A stretch of 64,000 nucleotides of DNA from Bryobacter sp964387685. GTDB lineage: Bacteria > Acidobacteriota > Terriglobia > Bryobacterales > Bryobacteraceae. Positions within the stretch are counted from its first letter, which is position 1. Each line of letters begins with the position of its first letter. The position numbers were made by a program, and so were the translations under genes. The stretch lies in NCBI GenBank assembly GCA_964387685.1, contig CAYLXK010000021.1:42120-106119 (forward strand). Reading direction: 5' to 3'. The notes beneath the pieces were generated by a model. It had not been told where the DNA came from. It was given only the letters and a program-made list of their open reading frames with translations, and searched no databases. Shown in pieces: positions 49,787 through 58,445 of the stretch.

Positions 49787-51883
49787 ATGAGCGATGCTGG
49801 CCCGCTGACTCACGCCACGCAATGGCTGCAAGACCAGGGCCCCGGTGCCTTGGAATTGTTGTTCCGTGCGATTTTCTACCACCCGTCTTCCCCGATCTTG
49901 CTTGCCGACGATTCGGGTAACTCCACAGAAGTTAGCGTCGGCACCGCTCAGCTATTGGGGCTGACCCGCGATCAGATCATGGGGCGTCCCCTCGACAAGT
50001 TTGCCGACCCCAACTCGGCGTCGGGCATTACCGAGCTTTGGGCGACGTTGAAAGAGGGTGCTAACAAGCGAGGCGCATGGCAGCTACTCCGCGCCGACGG
50101 TACCCCGCGCGACGTTGAATTCCGGGCCATGGCGCACGTGCTGCCCTCTCGCCATCTCATCGTCTTGCAGAGCCGGTCGCCCAATGAGCCGCGCCCCTTT
50201 GAGCGCCCGTGGGACCAGGACTTCGCGCTCTTTCTCAAAGACCCGCAGGGCGCCATCGTTGCTTGGTATTCGGGTGCCGAGCGCATCTATGGCTACACCG
50301 TGGACGAAATCGTTGGTCGCCCAGCGTCCATCCTCTATCCCAAAGAGGACGCTGACCGCATCGAACTCGACGAGCAGCTTCTTCGCGTGGCCTCCCTTGG
50401 CCACCGGGCCATAGAAGGGTGGCATGTTCGACAGAACGAAACGAAGTTTTGGGCCAATTCCATCACCATGGCCCTGCACGACGAAGATGGCCTTTTGCAA
50501 GGCTTTGCCTGCGTCAACCGCGATTTCAGCGAGCGCCACGAGCGCGATGAGAAGCTGCGGCGAGGGCGCGCCCGAAAGCAAACCCTGCCCGCTCCTTCCC
50601 GCATCGCAGGGGTCGTCTCCGGCGAGTTCGACAAGGTCCCGGAAGCCAACGAGGCCTTCCTCGAGATGGTCGGCTATACCCGCGAAGACCTCCAATCCGG
50701 ACGCCTGCAATGGCCGGATCTGACACCGCAGGAGTTTATCGAGCAGGACGAATGCGCGCACGAAGAAGGCCTGCGCTTCGGCGCCTGCACCCCCTATGAA
50801 AAAGAGTTTGTGCGCAAAGACGGCACCCGCATACCCGTCCTGGTGGCGACGGCAGTCTTGAAGCTCTCGCCTTTTCGCTGGATCTCGTTCATCCAGGACC
50901 TGACCGAGCGCAACCAACTTGAAAGCGTGGAAGCGGAACCAACCAGCGAGCCTACCGGCTTTGGAGAAATCGTTGGCCAGAGCCCGGAACTGAAACGGAT
51001 GCTGCGCCTGGTGGAAATGGTCGCCCCGACCGACGCCGCGGTTTTGATCCTCGGCGAGACTGGCACCGGCAAAGAACTCGTCGCGCGCGCCGTCCACCGG
51101 ATGAGCCCCCGCGCGGCCTTACCTTTCGTGACCCTGAATTGCGCCGCCATCCCCACCGGCCTCTTGGAAAGCGAGCTTTTCGGCTACGAGCGCGGTGCCT
51201 TTACCGGCGCGCTCTCGCAGAAAATCGGACGCTTTGAGATGGCCCACCACGGCACCCTCTTTTTGGACGAGGTGGGCGACATCCCCTTGGATCTCCAACC
51301 CAAACTCCTGCGCGCACTGCAAGAGAAAGCCTTTGAACGCCTTGGCGGCACGAAGACCATTCCCATCGACGTTCGTCTGGTGGCGGCCACCAACCGCAAC
51401 CTCACCCAGATGATGGGCGACAAGCTCTTTCGCCCCGATTTGTACTACCGCCTCAAGGTCTTCCCTATCAATACCCCTCCGCTTCGAGACCACCCCGAAG
51501 ACATTCCAATTCTCGTGCGCCTTTTCACTAATAGATATGCGGCTAAGCTGAATCGCTCGATCAAGAAGATCCCCACGGAGACCATGCGCGCCCTGGTCAG
51601 TTGGCCTTGGCCCGGCAATGTCCGGGAACTGGAGAACTTCATCGAGCGCTCCGTCATCCTTTCTTCCGGCACCAGTCTGCGCGCGCCCTTGAATGAGATC
51701 CACCGTGCGGGGGCTCCGGTCGTGACCGGCGAAACACTGGAGCAAGTGGAGCGCGAACACATTTTGCGCGTGCTGCGCGAATGCGGAGGCGTAGTTACGG
51801 CGGCCGCCACTCGACTAGGTCTCCACCGCACCACGCTCAACGCCATGATGCGCAAACTGGGGATCTCCCGCAAAGACATCTAG
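49787..51883 (+). CDS. PAS-domain sigma54-dependent enhancer-binding regulator
   Basis: A 698-residue NtrC-family activator without a receiver domain. Three PAS-like sensor modules (about residues 20-125, 145-260 and 270-375) precede an AAA+ domain. That domain has Walker A GETGTGKE (from residue 423), the sigma54-contact loop GAFTGA (470-475) and Walker B in LFLDEVGD. The C-terminus is a Fis-type HTH (AATRLGLHRTTLNAMMRKLG). It needs RpoN and binds palindromic enhancers as a multimer. The TGACC-N6-GGTCA sites around it are natural candidates. The signal sensed by the PAS modules (redox, light or a ligand) is not visible. Confidence 0.92.
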   Translation: MSDAGPLTHATQWLQDQGPGALELLFRAIFYHPSSPILLADDSGNSTEVSVGTAQLLGLTRDQIMGRPLDKFADPNSASGITELWATLKEGANKRGAWQLLRADGTPRDVEFRAMAHVLPSRHLIVLQSRSPNEPRPFERPWDQDFALFLKDPQGAIVAWYSGAERIYGYTVDEIVGRPASILYPKEDADRIELDEQLLRVASLGHRAIEGWHVRQNETKFWANSITMALHDEDGLLQGFACVNRDFSERHERDEKLRRGRARKQTLPAPSRIAGVVSGEFDKVPEANEAFLEMVGYTREDLQSGRLQWPDLTPQEFIEQDECAHEEGLRFGACTPYEKEFVRKDGTRIPVLVATAVLKLSPFRWISFIQDLTERNQLESVEAEPTSEPTGFGEIVGQSPELKRMLRLVEMVAPTDAAVLILGETGTGKELVARAVHRMSPRAALPFVTLNCAAIPTGLLESELFGYERGAFTGALSQKIGRFEMAHHGTLFLDEVGDIPLDLQPKLLRALQEKAFERLGGTKTIPIDVRLVAATNRNLTQMMGDKLFRPDLYYRLKVFPINTPPLRDHPEDIPILVRLFTNRYAAKLNRSIKKIPTETMRALVSWPWPGNVRELENFIERSVILSSGTSLRAPLNEIHRAGAPVVTGETLEQVEREHILRVLRECGGVVTAAATRLGLHRTTLNAMMRKLGISRKDI

Positions 51884-51995
51884 CGCCCTCTAATTGGCCC
51901 TGCGATTGCTCTCAAAGTGCCGACGACCTCCTCAGAACTGCGAGTCATCGGCGTCCATCCGGGACCCAGCGGAACAAAAGTCGTCTGTCGGAGGG

Positions 51996-52042
51996 AACAA
52001 CAGCGGAAGCGGCTCCTAAGAAGGGCTGCCTCCGCTGTTGTT
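51996..52042. terminator. Hairpin between convergent genes
   Basis: Perfect 12-base arms (AACAACAGCGGA and TCCGCTGTTGTT) around a 23-base loop, between the activator gene and the convergent sigma gene. There is no T-rich tail. It may be a bidirectional terminator or part of a small RNA. Confidence 0.5.
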
Positions 52043-52067
52043 CATTAGAGAAGGGCCTACGCTGGGA

Positions 52068-52083
52068 TGTCCGAATACGGTCA
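52068..52083. promoter_or_regulatory. TGTCC-N6-GGTCA, near-copy of the palindrome
   Basis: One base away from the perfect half-site, with spacer GAATAC (compare AAATAC at copy 2). It lies between two convergent gene ends, where no annotated promoter is expected, 25 bases before the hairpin at 52042. Confidence 0.35.
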
Positions 52084-52107
52084 TTTCGCCACTTGCCGGT
52101 TACCAAC

Positions 52108-52608
52108 CTAATTACTCTCCAAACGGGTCCGCACTTTCCGGCGAAGCCGCATCATGCGCACCCGCACCGTTGTGGCGCATAACTTCTCGTTGCGCGCGAT
52201 CTCGTGCATGGTGTATCCCTCCAGATAAAAGAGCCGCAGTAACTTCGATTCCCCCTCGGAACACCCGCTTAGGATCGCCCTCGCTTCCAAGGAGCTATCC
52301 CAATTTGAGGTTTGCGCGATCTCGCCCAGCTCCTGATAGCGCTGCTCATAGGCCACCCGGCTCCAAAACAGGTTCCGCGCAATGGTATTGACCCAAGCGC
52401 CCACCAATAAAGGGTCTAGCAATTGTTGCCGGAATTGCCACCCTCGCGCCCACGCCGCCTGCGCCAGCTCTTCCGCTGTCTCGAAGTCCGCCCCTTTGGA
52501 ACGGAGCATTCGCAGCGTGGAACGAAAGCCGTCCGAGTAGGCTCGTTCATACCCGTCCTGGTCCAGCGCCGCCGGCGCCTTCTGCTCTGTCGTATCGGTA
52601 GCTACCAT
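52108..52608 (-). CDS. Small sigma-70 family sigma factor
   Basis: A 166-residue protein with sigma region 2 (FETAEELAQAAWARGWQFRQQ, GAWVNTIARNLFWSRVAYEQRY) and region 4 HTH (CSEGESKLLRLFYLEGYTMHEIARNEKLCATTVRVRMMRLRRKV). The start ATG 52608 has an AGGGGGG ribosome site. It follows the ferritin-like gene by 9 bases. No anti-sigma gene is adjacent. It is a stress-type ECF sigma by size and context. Confidence 0.8.
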   Translation of the reverse strand: MVATDTTEQKAPAALDQDGYERAYSDGFRSTLRMLRSKGADFETAEELAQAAWARGWQFRQQLLDPLLVGAWVNTIARNLFWSRVAYEQRYQELGEIAQTSNWDSSLEARAILSGCSEGESKLLRLFYLEGYTMHEIARNEKLCATTVRVRMMRLRRKVRTRLESN

Positions 52609-52617
52609 AGCGCCCCC

Positions 52618-53088
52618 CTACGCCTTCGCCGCCAACAGATCCCGCCGACGCGTCACTTCTCGGTGGGCTATCACGACGCGGTCGTGTTGCCGTTGTACGT
52701 GATCCCTGGCCTCGCCCAGATCTTGCCCCTTGAGCGCCGCATCGTACTCCTTCTCCGCGTACGATTCGCCCCGTTCGCACTCCTCCAGCACAGCCAGGTT
52801 CGAGCGGGTTGATACCGCGGACCGGATGCGCATCCAGCCTCGGTGTATCGCCCCCGCCAGGGAATCGGAAACGTCCGTGTCCCCGCTCTGCTTGGCTATC
52901 AAGGGTTCCAGCTCCCGCACAAAAGAGCCGCGCTCATAGGAGAGCCGCATGAACAACTCCTTTAGGTGCGTGTCCGTGCAGTCCTGTGCGGCGCTGCGAA
53001 AGCCGCTTTCGCCCTCCTTGGCCGTTTGGATCAACTCTTTTAAAGTGTCGGCCGTCGTGGTTACGTCGCCCGCTCGCGTGTCTTGCAT
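52618..53088 (-). CDS. PA2169/DUF2383-type four-helix (ferritin-like) protein
   Basis: A 156-residue all-helical protein with the family blocks LKELIQTAKEGESGFRSAAQD, HLKELFMRLSYERGSFVRELEPLI and GWMRIRSAVSTRSNLAVLEECERGE. Members of the PA2169 family are stress-linked four-helix bundles of unknown biochemistry. ATG 53088 is chosen because the family begins here; upstream codons are unlike it. A sigma54-like box and a 9-base-arm palindrome lie just upstream. It is probably cotranscribed with the small sigma gene. Confidence 0.8.
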   Translation of the reverse strand: MQDTRAGDVTTTADTLKELIQTAKEGESGFRSAAQDCTDTHLKELFMRLSYERGSFVRELEPLIAKQSGDTDVSDSLAGAIHRGWMRIRSAVSTRSNLAVLEECERGESYAEKEYDAALKGQDLGEARDHVQRQHDRVVIAHREVTRRRDLLAAKA

Positions 53089-53124
53089 GTCGTTTCTACC
53101 TGCAAGTTCGCGGCCAAAGCTAAG

Positions 53125-53140
53125 TGCAATGTTTGCCCCG
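53125..53140 (-). promoter_or_regulatory. Candidate sigma54 promoter of the ferritin-like gene
   Basis: The minus strand reads CGGGGCAAACATTGCA: GG and GC ten bases apart with a perfect -12 TTGCA. Transcription would start near 53114, leaving room for the AGG ribosome site. A second GG-N10-GC with TTGCA lies at 53101-53116, but is too close to the start codon. Confidence 0.4.
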
Positions 53141-53152
53141 CCCGCCCTAAGT

Positions 53153-53176
53153 GGAGTGACCACCCACGGTCACTCC
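53153..53176. promoter_or_regulatory. Palindrome with 9-base arms around TGACC-N6-GGTCA, copy 4
   Basis: Arms GGAGTGACC and GGTCACTCC are perfect and flank ACCCAC. It is the longest palindrome of the set and lies 65-88 bases before the ferritin-like gene start, next to the candidate sigma54 boxes. Confidence 0.6.
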
Positions 53177-53233
53177 CCGCATATCTCTCCGTCGGCGGCC
53201 CCCACCGCCGGCTCTATCTTCCGCTGGCGGTCT

Positions 53234-53914
53234 CTACTTCGCGAGACCTTCGTAGCGCTCGGACACAAAATCCCAGTTCACCACTTTCAGTACCGATGTC
53301 AGATAATCCGCACGCCGGTTCTGATACTTCAAATAGTAGGCGTGCTCCCAAACGTCGATCCCGAACAGCGGCGTCTTGCCCGCGTTCCAGGGGCTGTCCT
53401 GGTTCGGCGAGGTCTCGATCGCCAAGGCGTCGGCTCCGCTGGGCGTCACCCAAACCCAGCCGCTGCCGAAGACTCCCAGCCCCGCCGTCCGCAGTTTCTC
53501 TTCAAAGGCGCTCTGCGACCCAAACGACTTCTCGATGGCCTTGGCCAGCTTGCCCGCGGGACCCGCTTTCGGCTTGCCCAGTGTCTGCCAGAAAAGCGAG
53601 TGATTGGCATGGCCGCCCCCGCTGTTGCGGATCGCGCCCCGCACCGATTCCGGCAGCGCCGCGAGATTCTTCAGCAACTGATCGAGCGGTTGCTTGGCCA
53701 GGTCCGGTTGCGTGGCCAGCGCCTTGTTCAGATTGTCCACATAGGTCTGATGGTGCTTGCCGTGGTGGATCTCCATCGTCTTGGCGTCGATGAACGGCTC
53801 CAGCGCGTCGAGCGCATACGGTAGCTTCGGTAGCATTACGGTCGCACTAGGACCTTGCGCGCGGAGGCCAATGCTGGCGAATGCGCCGGTCAGGATGAGG
53901 TTGCGTCTGGTCAT
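53234..53914 (-). CDS. Exported Fe/Mn superoxide dismutase
   Basis: A 226-residue superoxide dismutase with all four metal ligands by alignment: H50 (MEIHHGKHH), H105 (GGHANHSLFW), D187 and H191 (DVWEHAYY). The GGHANHSLFW and NQDSP blocks favour manganese or cambialistic use. The N-terminal 20 residues (MTRRNLILTG, ending LRAQ) look like an export signal of twin-arginine type, so it would act in the periplasm. It lies 85 bases after the DUF1552 gene on the same strand. Confidence 0.92.
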   Translation of the reverse strand: MTRRNLILTGAFASIGLRAQGPSATVMLPKLPYALDALEPFIDAKTMEIHHGKHHQTYVDNLNKALATQPDLAKQPLDQLLKNLAALPESVRGAIRNSGGGHANHSLFWQTLGKPKAGPAGKLAKAIEKSFGSQSAFEEKLRTAGLGVFGSGWVWVTPSGADALAIETSPNQDSPWNAGKTPLFGIDVWEHAYYLKYQNRRADYLTSVLKVVNWDFVSERYEGLAK

Positions 53915-53999
53915 TGCGTTTTTCCTTTAAGACGGAATCTATAGTCTCTGTTCCAGGATATAGGTATCGCTCCGCCGGCGTAAGGCGGTCGCTGACCTC

Positions 54000-55331
54000 T
54001 TACAGCCGTTCGAGCCTTGTCTTGGAATCCCCAAACTCTTCCGCCTGGATTCCGAAGCGGTCCATCAACGACAAATACAGGCTGCACATCTTGCGGTTAT
54101 CCGCCGTATCTTTCAGGTAGTTCAGGCTGCGTCCCGTCTGCAGCGTACCGCCCAGCCCGCCCGCCAGCACCAAGGGCAAGCGGAAGTTGTCGTGCTTCCG
54201 GCCGATCCAAAGGTTCGACAGGAACATGAGGCAGGTGTTGTCCAGCACCGTGCCCTCTCCTTCCTTCATGGCGTCGAGCTTGGAAGCCAGGTAGGCGTAC
54301 TGCTCTACGTGGAAGCGCGCGATCCGTTCATAACCGGCCGACGCGTTGTCATGAGAGGCCGCATGATGCCCTTCCTTTACGTCCAGAAAGGGGTAATACA
54401 TGGCCGAAAGGTCGCGAGAGATGATCAAGCTCGCCACGCGCGTCTTGTTGGTCTGGAAGGCAATGGCGACAATGTCGCACATCAGCCGCGCATGATCCCG
54501 CAGATCCTCGGGCAGTCCATTCGCCGGCCGGTCCATGGTCGAGGCCACCGTATTTTTGGCCTTGGCGGAATCGTCGGCGCTCTCCTTGCCTTTGCGCATG
54601 CTTTCGACGCGCTTCTCCACTTCGCGCACGCTCGTCAGGTATTCGTCGAGCTTCGCCTTATCGCCCGCGCTTACCTTTTTCGTCAGTTTCTCCGCGCGAT
54701 CCTTCACCCGGTCCAGGACGCTAATGTTCAATAGGCTGCCCCGGTTATCGAAGAGATTGTCCCAAGCCAAAGACGGATAGACTTCCACCGGCACGGGCGA
54801 ATCCGGGCTTTGCCACGAAATATGCGAGCTGTAGGCCATCGAGAAGTTCGTCTCGTGATAACCCGTCATCGGCTGATCGCAGGCCAGAACGATGCTCGAT
54901 TGCGGTGTATCTTCGCCTATCTTGTTGGCGATCATCTGGTCCACGCTGATGCCCGAATGAATCACCGCGCCGCGTGCGATCTTGGCGCCCGATAGCAAGC
55001 TGCCCGTCTGCCCAGGGTGAATTCCCTGCCCCGTCAGCGCCTTTACATAGAGGCCATCGATTACGTTGATCTTCTGCTTTAAGGGTTCCAGTGGGCTGAG
55101 CGTCTTGCTCAGCTTCATTTCCGCCCCCTGGCCTTCGGCGCTCCAATGATCTTCGTTGATGCCGCAACCCAGGAAGACCACGCCAAATCGCTTGGCGAAG
55201 GCACCCGCCTTCGGCGTGTCCGCCAAAGCATGGAGGGACTCCAGCCACGGCAGCCCCACAGCGCAGCCCGCACCCCGCAAAACCATGCGGCGGGAAAGGC
55301 TAGAGACGGACTTCTGCATCGATCGCTTCAT
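54000..55331 (-). CDS. DUF1552 exported protein (downstream partner of DUF1592 protein)
   Basis: A 443-residue protein with a twin-arginine leader (SRRMVLRGAG) and DUF1552 blocks (KTLSPLEPLKQKINVIDGL, GQTGSLLSGA, SGISVDQMIANKIG). DUF1552 proteins follow DUF1592 cytochrome-like proteins in Planctomycetes, Verrucomicrobia and Solibacter. Their function is unknown. The start overlaps the DUF1592 stop by four bases (ATGA), so the two are made together and probably both exported. Confidence 0.88.
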   Translation of the reverse strand: MKRSMQKSVSSLSRRMVLRGAGCAVGLPWLESLHALADTPKAGAFAKRFGVVFLGCGINEDHWSAEGQGAEMKLSKTLSPLEPLKQKINVIDGLYVKALTGQGIHPGQTGSLLSGAKIARGAVIHSGISVDQMIANKIGEDTPQSSIVLACDQPMTGYHETNFSMAYSSHISWQSPDSPVPVEVYPSLAWDNLFDNRGSLLNISVLDRVKDRAEKLTKKVSAGDKAKLDEYLTSVREVEKRVESMRKGKESADDSAKAKNTVASTMDRPANGLPEDLRDHARLMCDIVAIAFQTNKTRVASLIISRDLSAMYYPFLDVKEGHHAASHDNASAGYERIARFHVEQYAYLASKLDAMKEGEGTVLDNTCLMFLSNLWIGRKHDNFRLPLVLAGGLGGTLQTGRSLNYLKDTADNRKMCSLYLSLMDRFGIQAEEFGDSKTRLERL

Positions 55332-58300
55332 TTTCGGGCCATCCTGACTGGTGATGTTATCTCAGTTAACTGCGGGGCTTCCACCACGCGGCGATTCAAA
55401 AACTGCGGGCTCGCCACGATCGTCTCGATCAGCGTTTGGAAGCGGTATTGGTTCGCCGCCGCTTTTGCCGCCATGCGCTCCACCAAGCTCTCATCGGAAA
55501 GCTGCAGCGAGCGGTTTAGCGCAAAGGCGAGCAGCTTGCGGCTCACGTTATGAACAAAGTCTTGTTGGCGCCGCGTCCGAATGAACTCTTTCAAGCCGGC
55601 CACCCCCTCTCCGCGGACGCCCCCCGGATAGCTCACGAGCGTATCGATGGGCCTCCCCGCCAAATCCTTGCTGCGCGCGCCGCCCACCGGGCTATAGCCT
55701 TCAAACGGTAGTCCGAAGGAATCGATACGGGCGTGGCAGGCCGCGCACGCGGCGTTATCGCGATGCTTGGCCAGCATTTCCCGCACCGGCAATTCCGACG
55801 TCGCCTCGTCGTTCGGCAGTTCCGGCACCGAGGGCGGTGGGGGAGGAACAACCTCTCCCAGAATTTTCTGCACCACCCAGTTGCCGCGCTTCACCGGGCT
55901 GGTCCGCAGTCCGGGCGAATTTTGGGTTAGAAAGACCGCCATCGGCAGCAGTCCACCCCGTCCGTATTGTCCGGCATTCTCCACGCGCACCCAAGTGCCG
56001 TGGTCGCCCTTCACTTCCGGCATGCCGTAGTGCTGCGCCAGCGCCGGGTTGACGAATGTATAGTCGCCGTAGATTAAATCGAGCACCCGCCGGTTGCCCG
56101 CGATCGCTTCCTCCATCACGCGCACGGGCTCCTCAAACATCGCTGCCCGCACTTCGTTCGTGAAGCCCGGGAAGCGCATCCGGTCGACGGAATTGTTCTT
56201 CTCAAAATGCCGGACGCCCAGCCAGTTCCCGGTGAACTCCGTCGCCATGCCCCGCACCTTTGGGTCTTTCAGCATACGGCGCGTCTGCGCCAGCAGGACC
56301 GCAGGCGTCCTAAGGTCACCGAGTTCGGCGTGCCGCAGCAACTCCTCATCGGGCGCGCTGGACCATAGAAAGTAACTCAGGCGGCTGGCCAATTCGAGGC
56401 TGGCTAGCGGCTGCCTGGGCGCGCTCCCCGGGCGCTTCACCGCGGGCGCGGCGCTGCTCTGCAGATCCACTCGATAGAGAAAGTCCGGGGCCATCAACAC
56501 GCTTACCAACGACTCGCGAATCGCATCCTCGTGCGATAACTCCTTCTCGGCGCGCAGCTTCCGGTAGTACGCAACCTGCTCGTTGCGTTCGCCCACCGAA
56601 AGCGGGCGCCGATAGGCGCGTGCGGCAAAGCGCAACAGCGCGTCCAAGTGTTTCGGTTCCGCCAGCTTCCTCTGCCGCTCCAGATCGCGCAGCGTCGCGT
56701 CGATCCGGTCGAAATGGTCGCGGATAGCCGTCGGCGCAATCGGGTCGTTGCCTGGATCCGCGGCGGCTTTGGCGAGATAGCTCTCCTTCATCGCCATAAT
56801 CACGCGCGTATCGTTCAACGCCATGCCCACGGGCCGGTCGGAAGCGGATTCCGCGCCTTTGCCTTGCACCTCGCCGCTTTGGTTGAAGAAGTATTGCGTC
56901 CAGGTGCGGTCTGTGGCCTGCGCCATGTAGTCGAATTCGTTCCAGAGGCGGTCCAGTTCCCGTTTCCCCCGCTCGTCCAGGATCAGCTCGAGCAAGGGCC
57001 GGTCGTCCCGGTAGAAGCCAATCACGCTGTGATAGCCCGCGCTAAGTAAGCGGCCTTTGTCCTGCGTTTCGTCCGGCCAAAACCGTCCGCGCTCCGTGAT
57101 GTAGAAGCGGTCTGGGAACACCTGGGCAAAGCGCGCAAAGGCGGCCTCGTAGCGCTTCCGTTCCGCGGCCGGCACGATCAGATCCGCATCGTTCATCCGC
57201 GCTTTGGCCGAGACCGCCGCCCAACGGGTTGCGGCCTCCTGGTGCAGGCCGGCGAAGCGGGGAATGACCGGCTCGGCCGGCGGCGGGTCCGTGTCGTTGC
57301 GCAGGGTCTTGGGCTCGAATTCCCGGCGGTGCAGCGAGTACTCCCGCAGTTTCCAGTTCAGCAAGGGCTGCGATGCCGCTGGCAAGCCCTTCACCTTGGG
57401 GGCGAAGAACTCTTTGGCCGTATGGGCGCGAATCCGCGTGACGAAATCCTGCATCTCGAGCGTCTTGGCCTTCAATACGGCGGGCTCGCTCAAGGCCGGC
57501 GCGGGCAAGGCCTGAAACATCTTCTGCAGCGTAGCCACGGGTCCCACCGCGTTCGGCTCCTGCAGAATCTGCCATACCAGCGGCAGGTATTTGGGGCTGA
57601 TCTTGGCCTCCTTCGCGAAACTGGCCAGCGTCGAGGTGGGCTTCTTCAAGGCGGCACGATGCTGGTAGCGCCAAGCGGCTTCAAAGTAGTCCGCGTAGCG
57701 CGTCGGCTGGCTGAGATAGAACTGGACGATGCGCCGCACGGCAAACTTCTCGCGGTCTGTCTCGACGAGCATCGGGTGAGGGGAAAAGGCCATGGCGTCC
57801 GGCGTTAAGACCATATGGTTCGCCACCTCCCGCGCCGCTTGGAGATACTTGTTCAAGAGCGCGGGCGACATCGTGAGCGATTCGCCGGAGTTGTCAAATC
57901 CCGCCGGATTGGCCGGGTCGATGGGGAACTCGCGAGTCACCTTCAAGTCTTCGCCAGTTAAGTCCCGGATCGTGTAGTTGTACTCGGCGTTGCTTAAGCG
58001 CCGGGCCGGTACCAGACCAGGATCGCCCGCGTTGCGCTTGATCTCGGCGCTGCGTAGAGCTTCAATCCACTCAATAACCCCATGCGTGGCCTGGACGGGA
58101 GGCGCCGCTAAGGGCTTCGGGGGCATGTCTCCCGCTTCTAGCCTTTCCTTTACCAACGCCCAGCGCGGGTAGTCCTTGGTGACCTGCTCGAGCGTGTTGT
58201 AGGCCTTCAGATCGAACTGTGCCGCCGGGTTGGCGCCGCTATGGCAGCCAACGCAGTTCTTGGCCAGAAAGGGGCGCACAACCGCTTCAAATTGGCGCTC

Positions 58301-58375
58301 GAGCGGGAGATTTGGTGGCGCCGCCGCGAGGGACGCCGCCAGTAAGGCAAGGAGGGATATAAGAAAGCGCTTCAA
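55328..58375 (-). CDS. DUF1592 multi-domain protein with two c-type haem motifs
   Basis: A 1015-residue exported protein. After the signal peptide (about residues 1-19) comes a cytochrome-like segment with CVGCH (C41, C44, H45). It continues with DUF1587 (ARRLSNAEYNYTIRDLTGEDL), a long middle, DUF1595/1592 (AARAYRRPLSVGE, ASRLSYFLWSSAPDEELL), DUF1588 (VKRGNWVVQKILGEVVPPPPPSVPEL), a second haem site CAACH and DUF1585 at the end. Biochemical function is not established; electron transfer in the periplasm is likely. It is divergent from a second such protein with a shared 70-base promoter region. Confidence 0.9.
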   Translation of the reverse strand: MKRFLISLLALLAASLAAAPPNLPLERQFEAVVRPFLAKNCVGCHSGANPAAQFDLKAYNTLEQVTKDYPRWALVKERLEAGDMPPKPLAAPPVQATHGVIEWIEALRSAEIKRNAGDPGLVPARRLSNAEYNYTIRDLTGEDLKVTREFPIDPANPAGFDNSGESLTMSPALLNKYLQAAREVANHMVLTPDAMAFSPHPMLVETDREKFAVRRIVQFYLSQPTRYADYFEAAWRYQHRAALKKPTSTLASFAKEAKISPKYLPLVWQILQEPNAVGPVATLQKMFQALPAPALSEPAVLKAKTLEMQDFVTRIRAHTAKEFFAPKVKGLPAASQPLLNWKLREYSLHRREFEPKTLRNDTDPPPAEPVIPRFAGLHQEAATRWAAVSAKARMNDADLIVPAAERKRYEAAFARFAQVFPDRFYITERGRFWPDETQDKGRLLSAGYHSVIGFYRDDRPLLELILDERGKRELDRLWNEFDYMAQATDRTWTQYFFNQSGEVQGKGAESASDRPVGMALNDTRVIMAMKESYLAKAAADPGNDPIAPTAIRDHFDRIDATLRDLERQRKLAEPKHLDALLRFAARAYRRPLSVGERNEQVAYYRKLRAEKELSHEDAIRESLVSVLMAPDFLYRVDLQSSAAPAVKRPGSAPRQPLASLELASRLSYFLWSSAPDEELLRHAELGDLRTPAVLLAQTRRMLKDPKVRGMATEFTGNWLGVRHFEKNNSVDRMRFPGFTNEVRAAMFEEPVRVMEEAIAGNRRVLDLIYGDYTFVNPALAQHYGMPEVKGDHGTWVRVENAGQYGRGGLLPMAVFLTQNSPGLRTSPVKRGNWVVQKILGEVVPPPPPSVPELPNDEATSELPVREMLAKHRDNAACAACHARIDSFGLPFEGYSPVGGARSKDLAGRPIDTLVSYPGGVRGEGVAGLKEFIRTRRQQDFVHNVSRKLLAFALNRSLQLSDESLVERMAAKAAANQYRFQTLIETIVASPQFLNRRVVEAPQLTEITSPVRMARK

Positions 58376-58445
58376 GATACACCGAGTTTATACAAAGCAG
58401 ACGGCTTGCTCCCGCCGAAGGTAACAGGCCCCGCCGGGTGATACG

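Noticed and set aside
53101..53116. Second sigma54-like box before the ferritin-like gene
   Set aside because: It matches the consensus, but would start transcription almost at the start codon and cut off the ribosome site; the box at 53125-53140 fits better.
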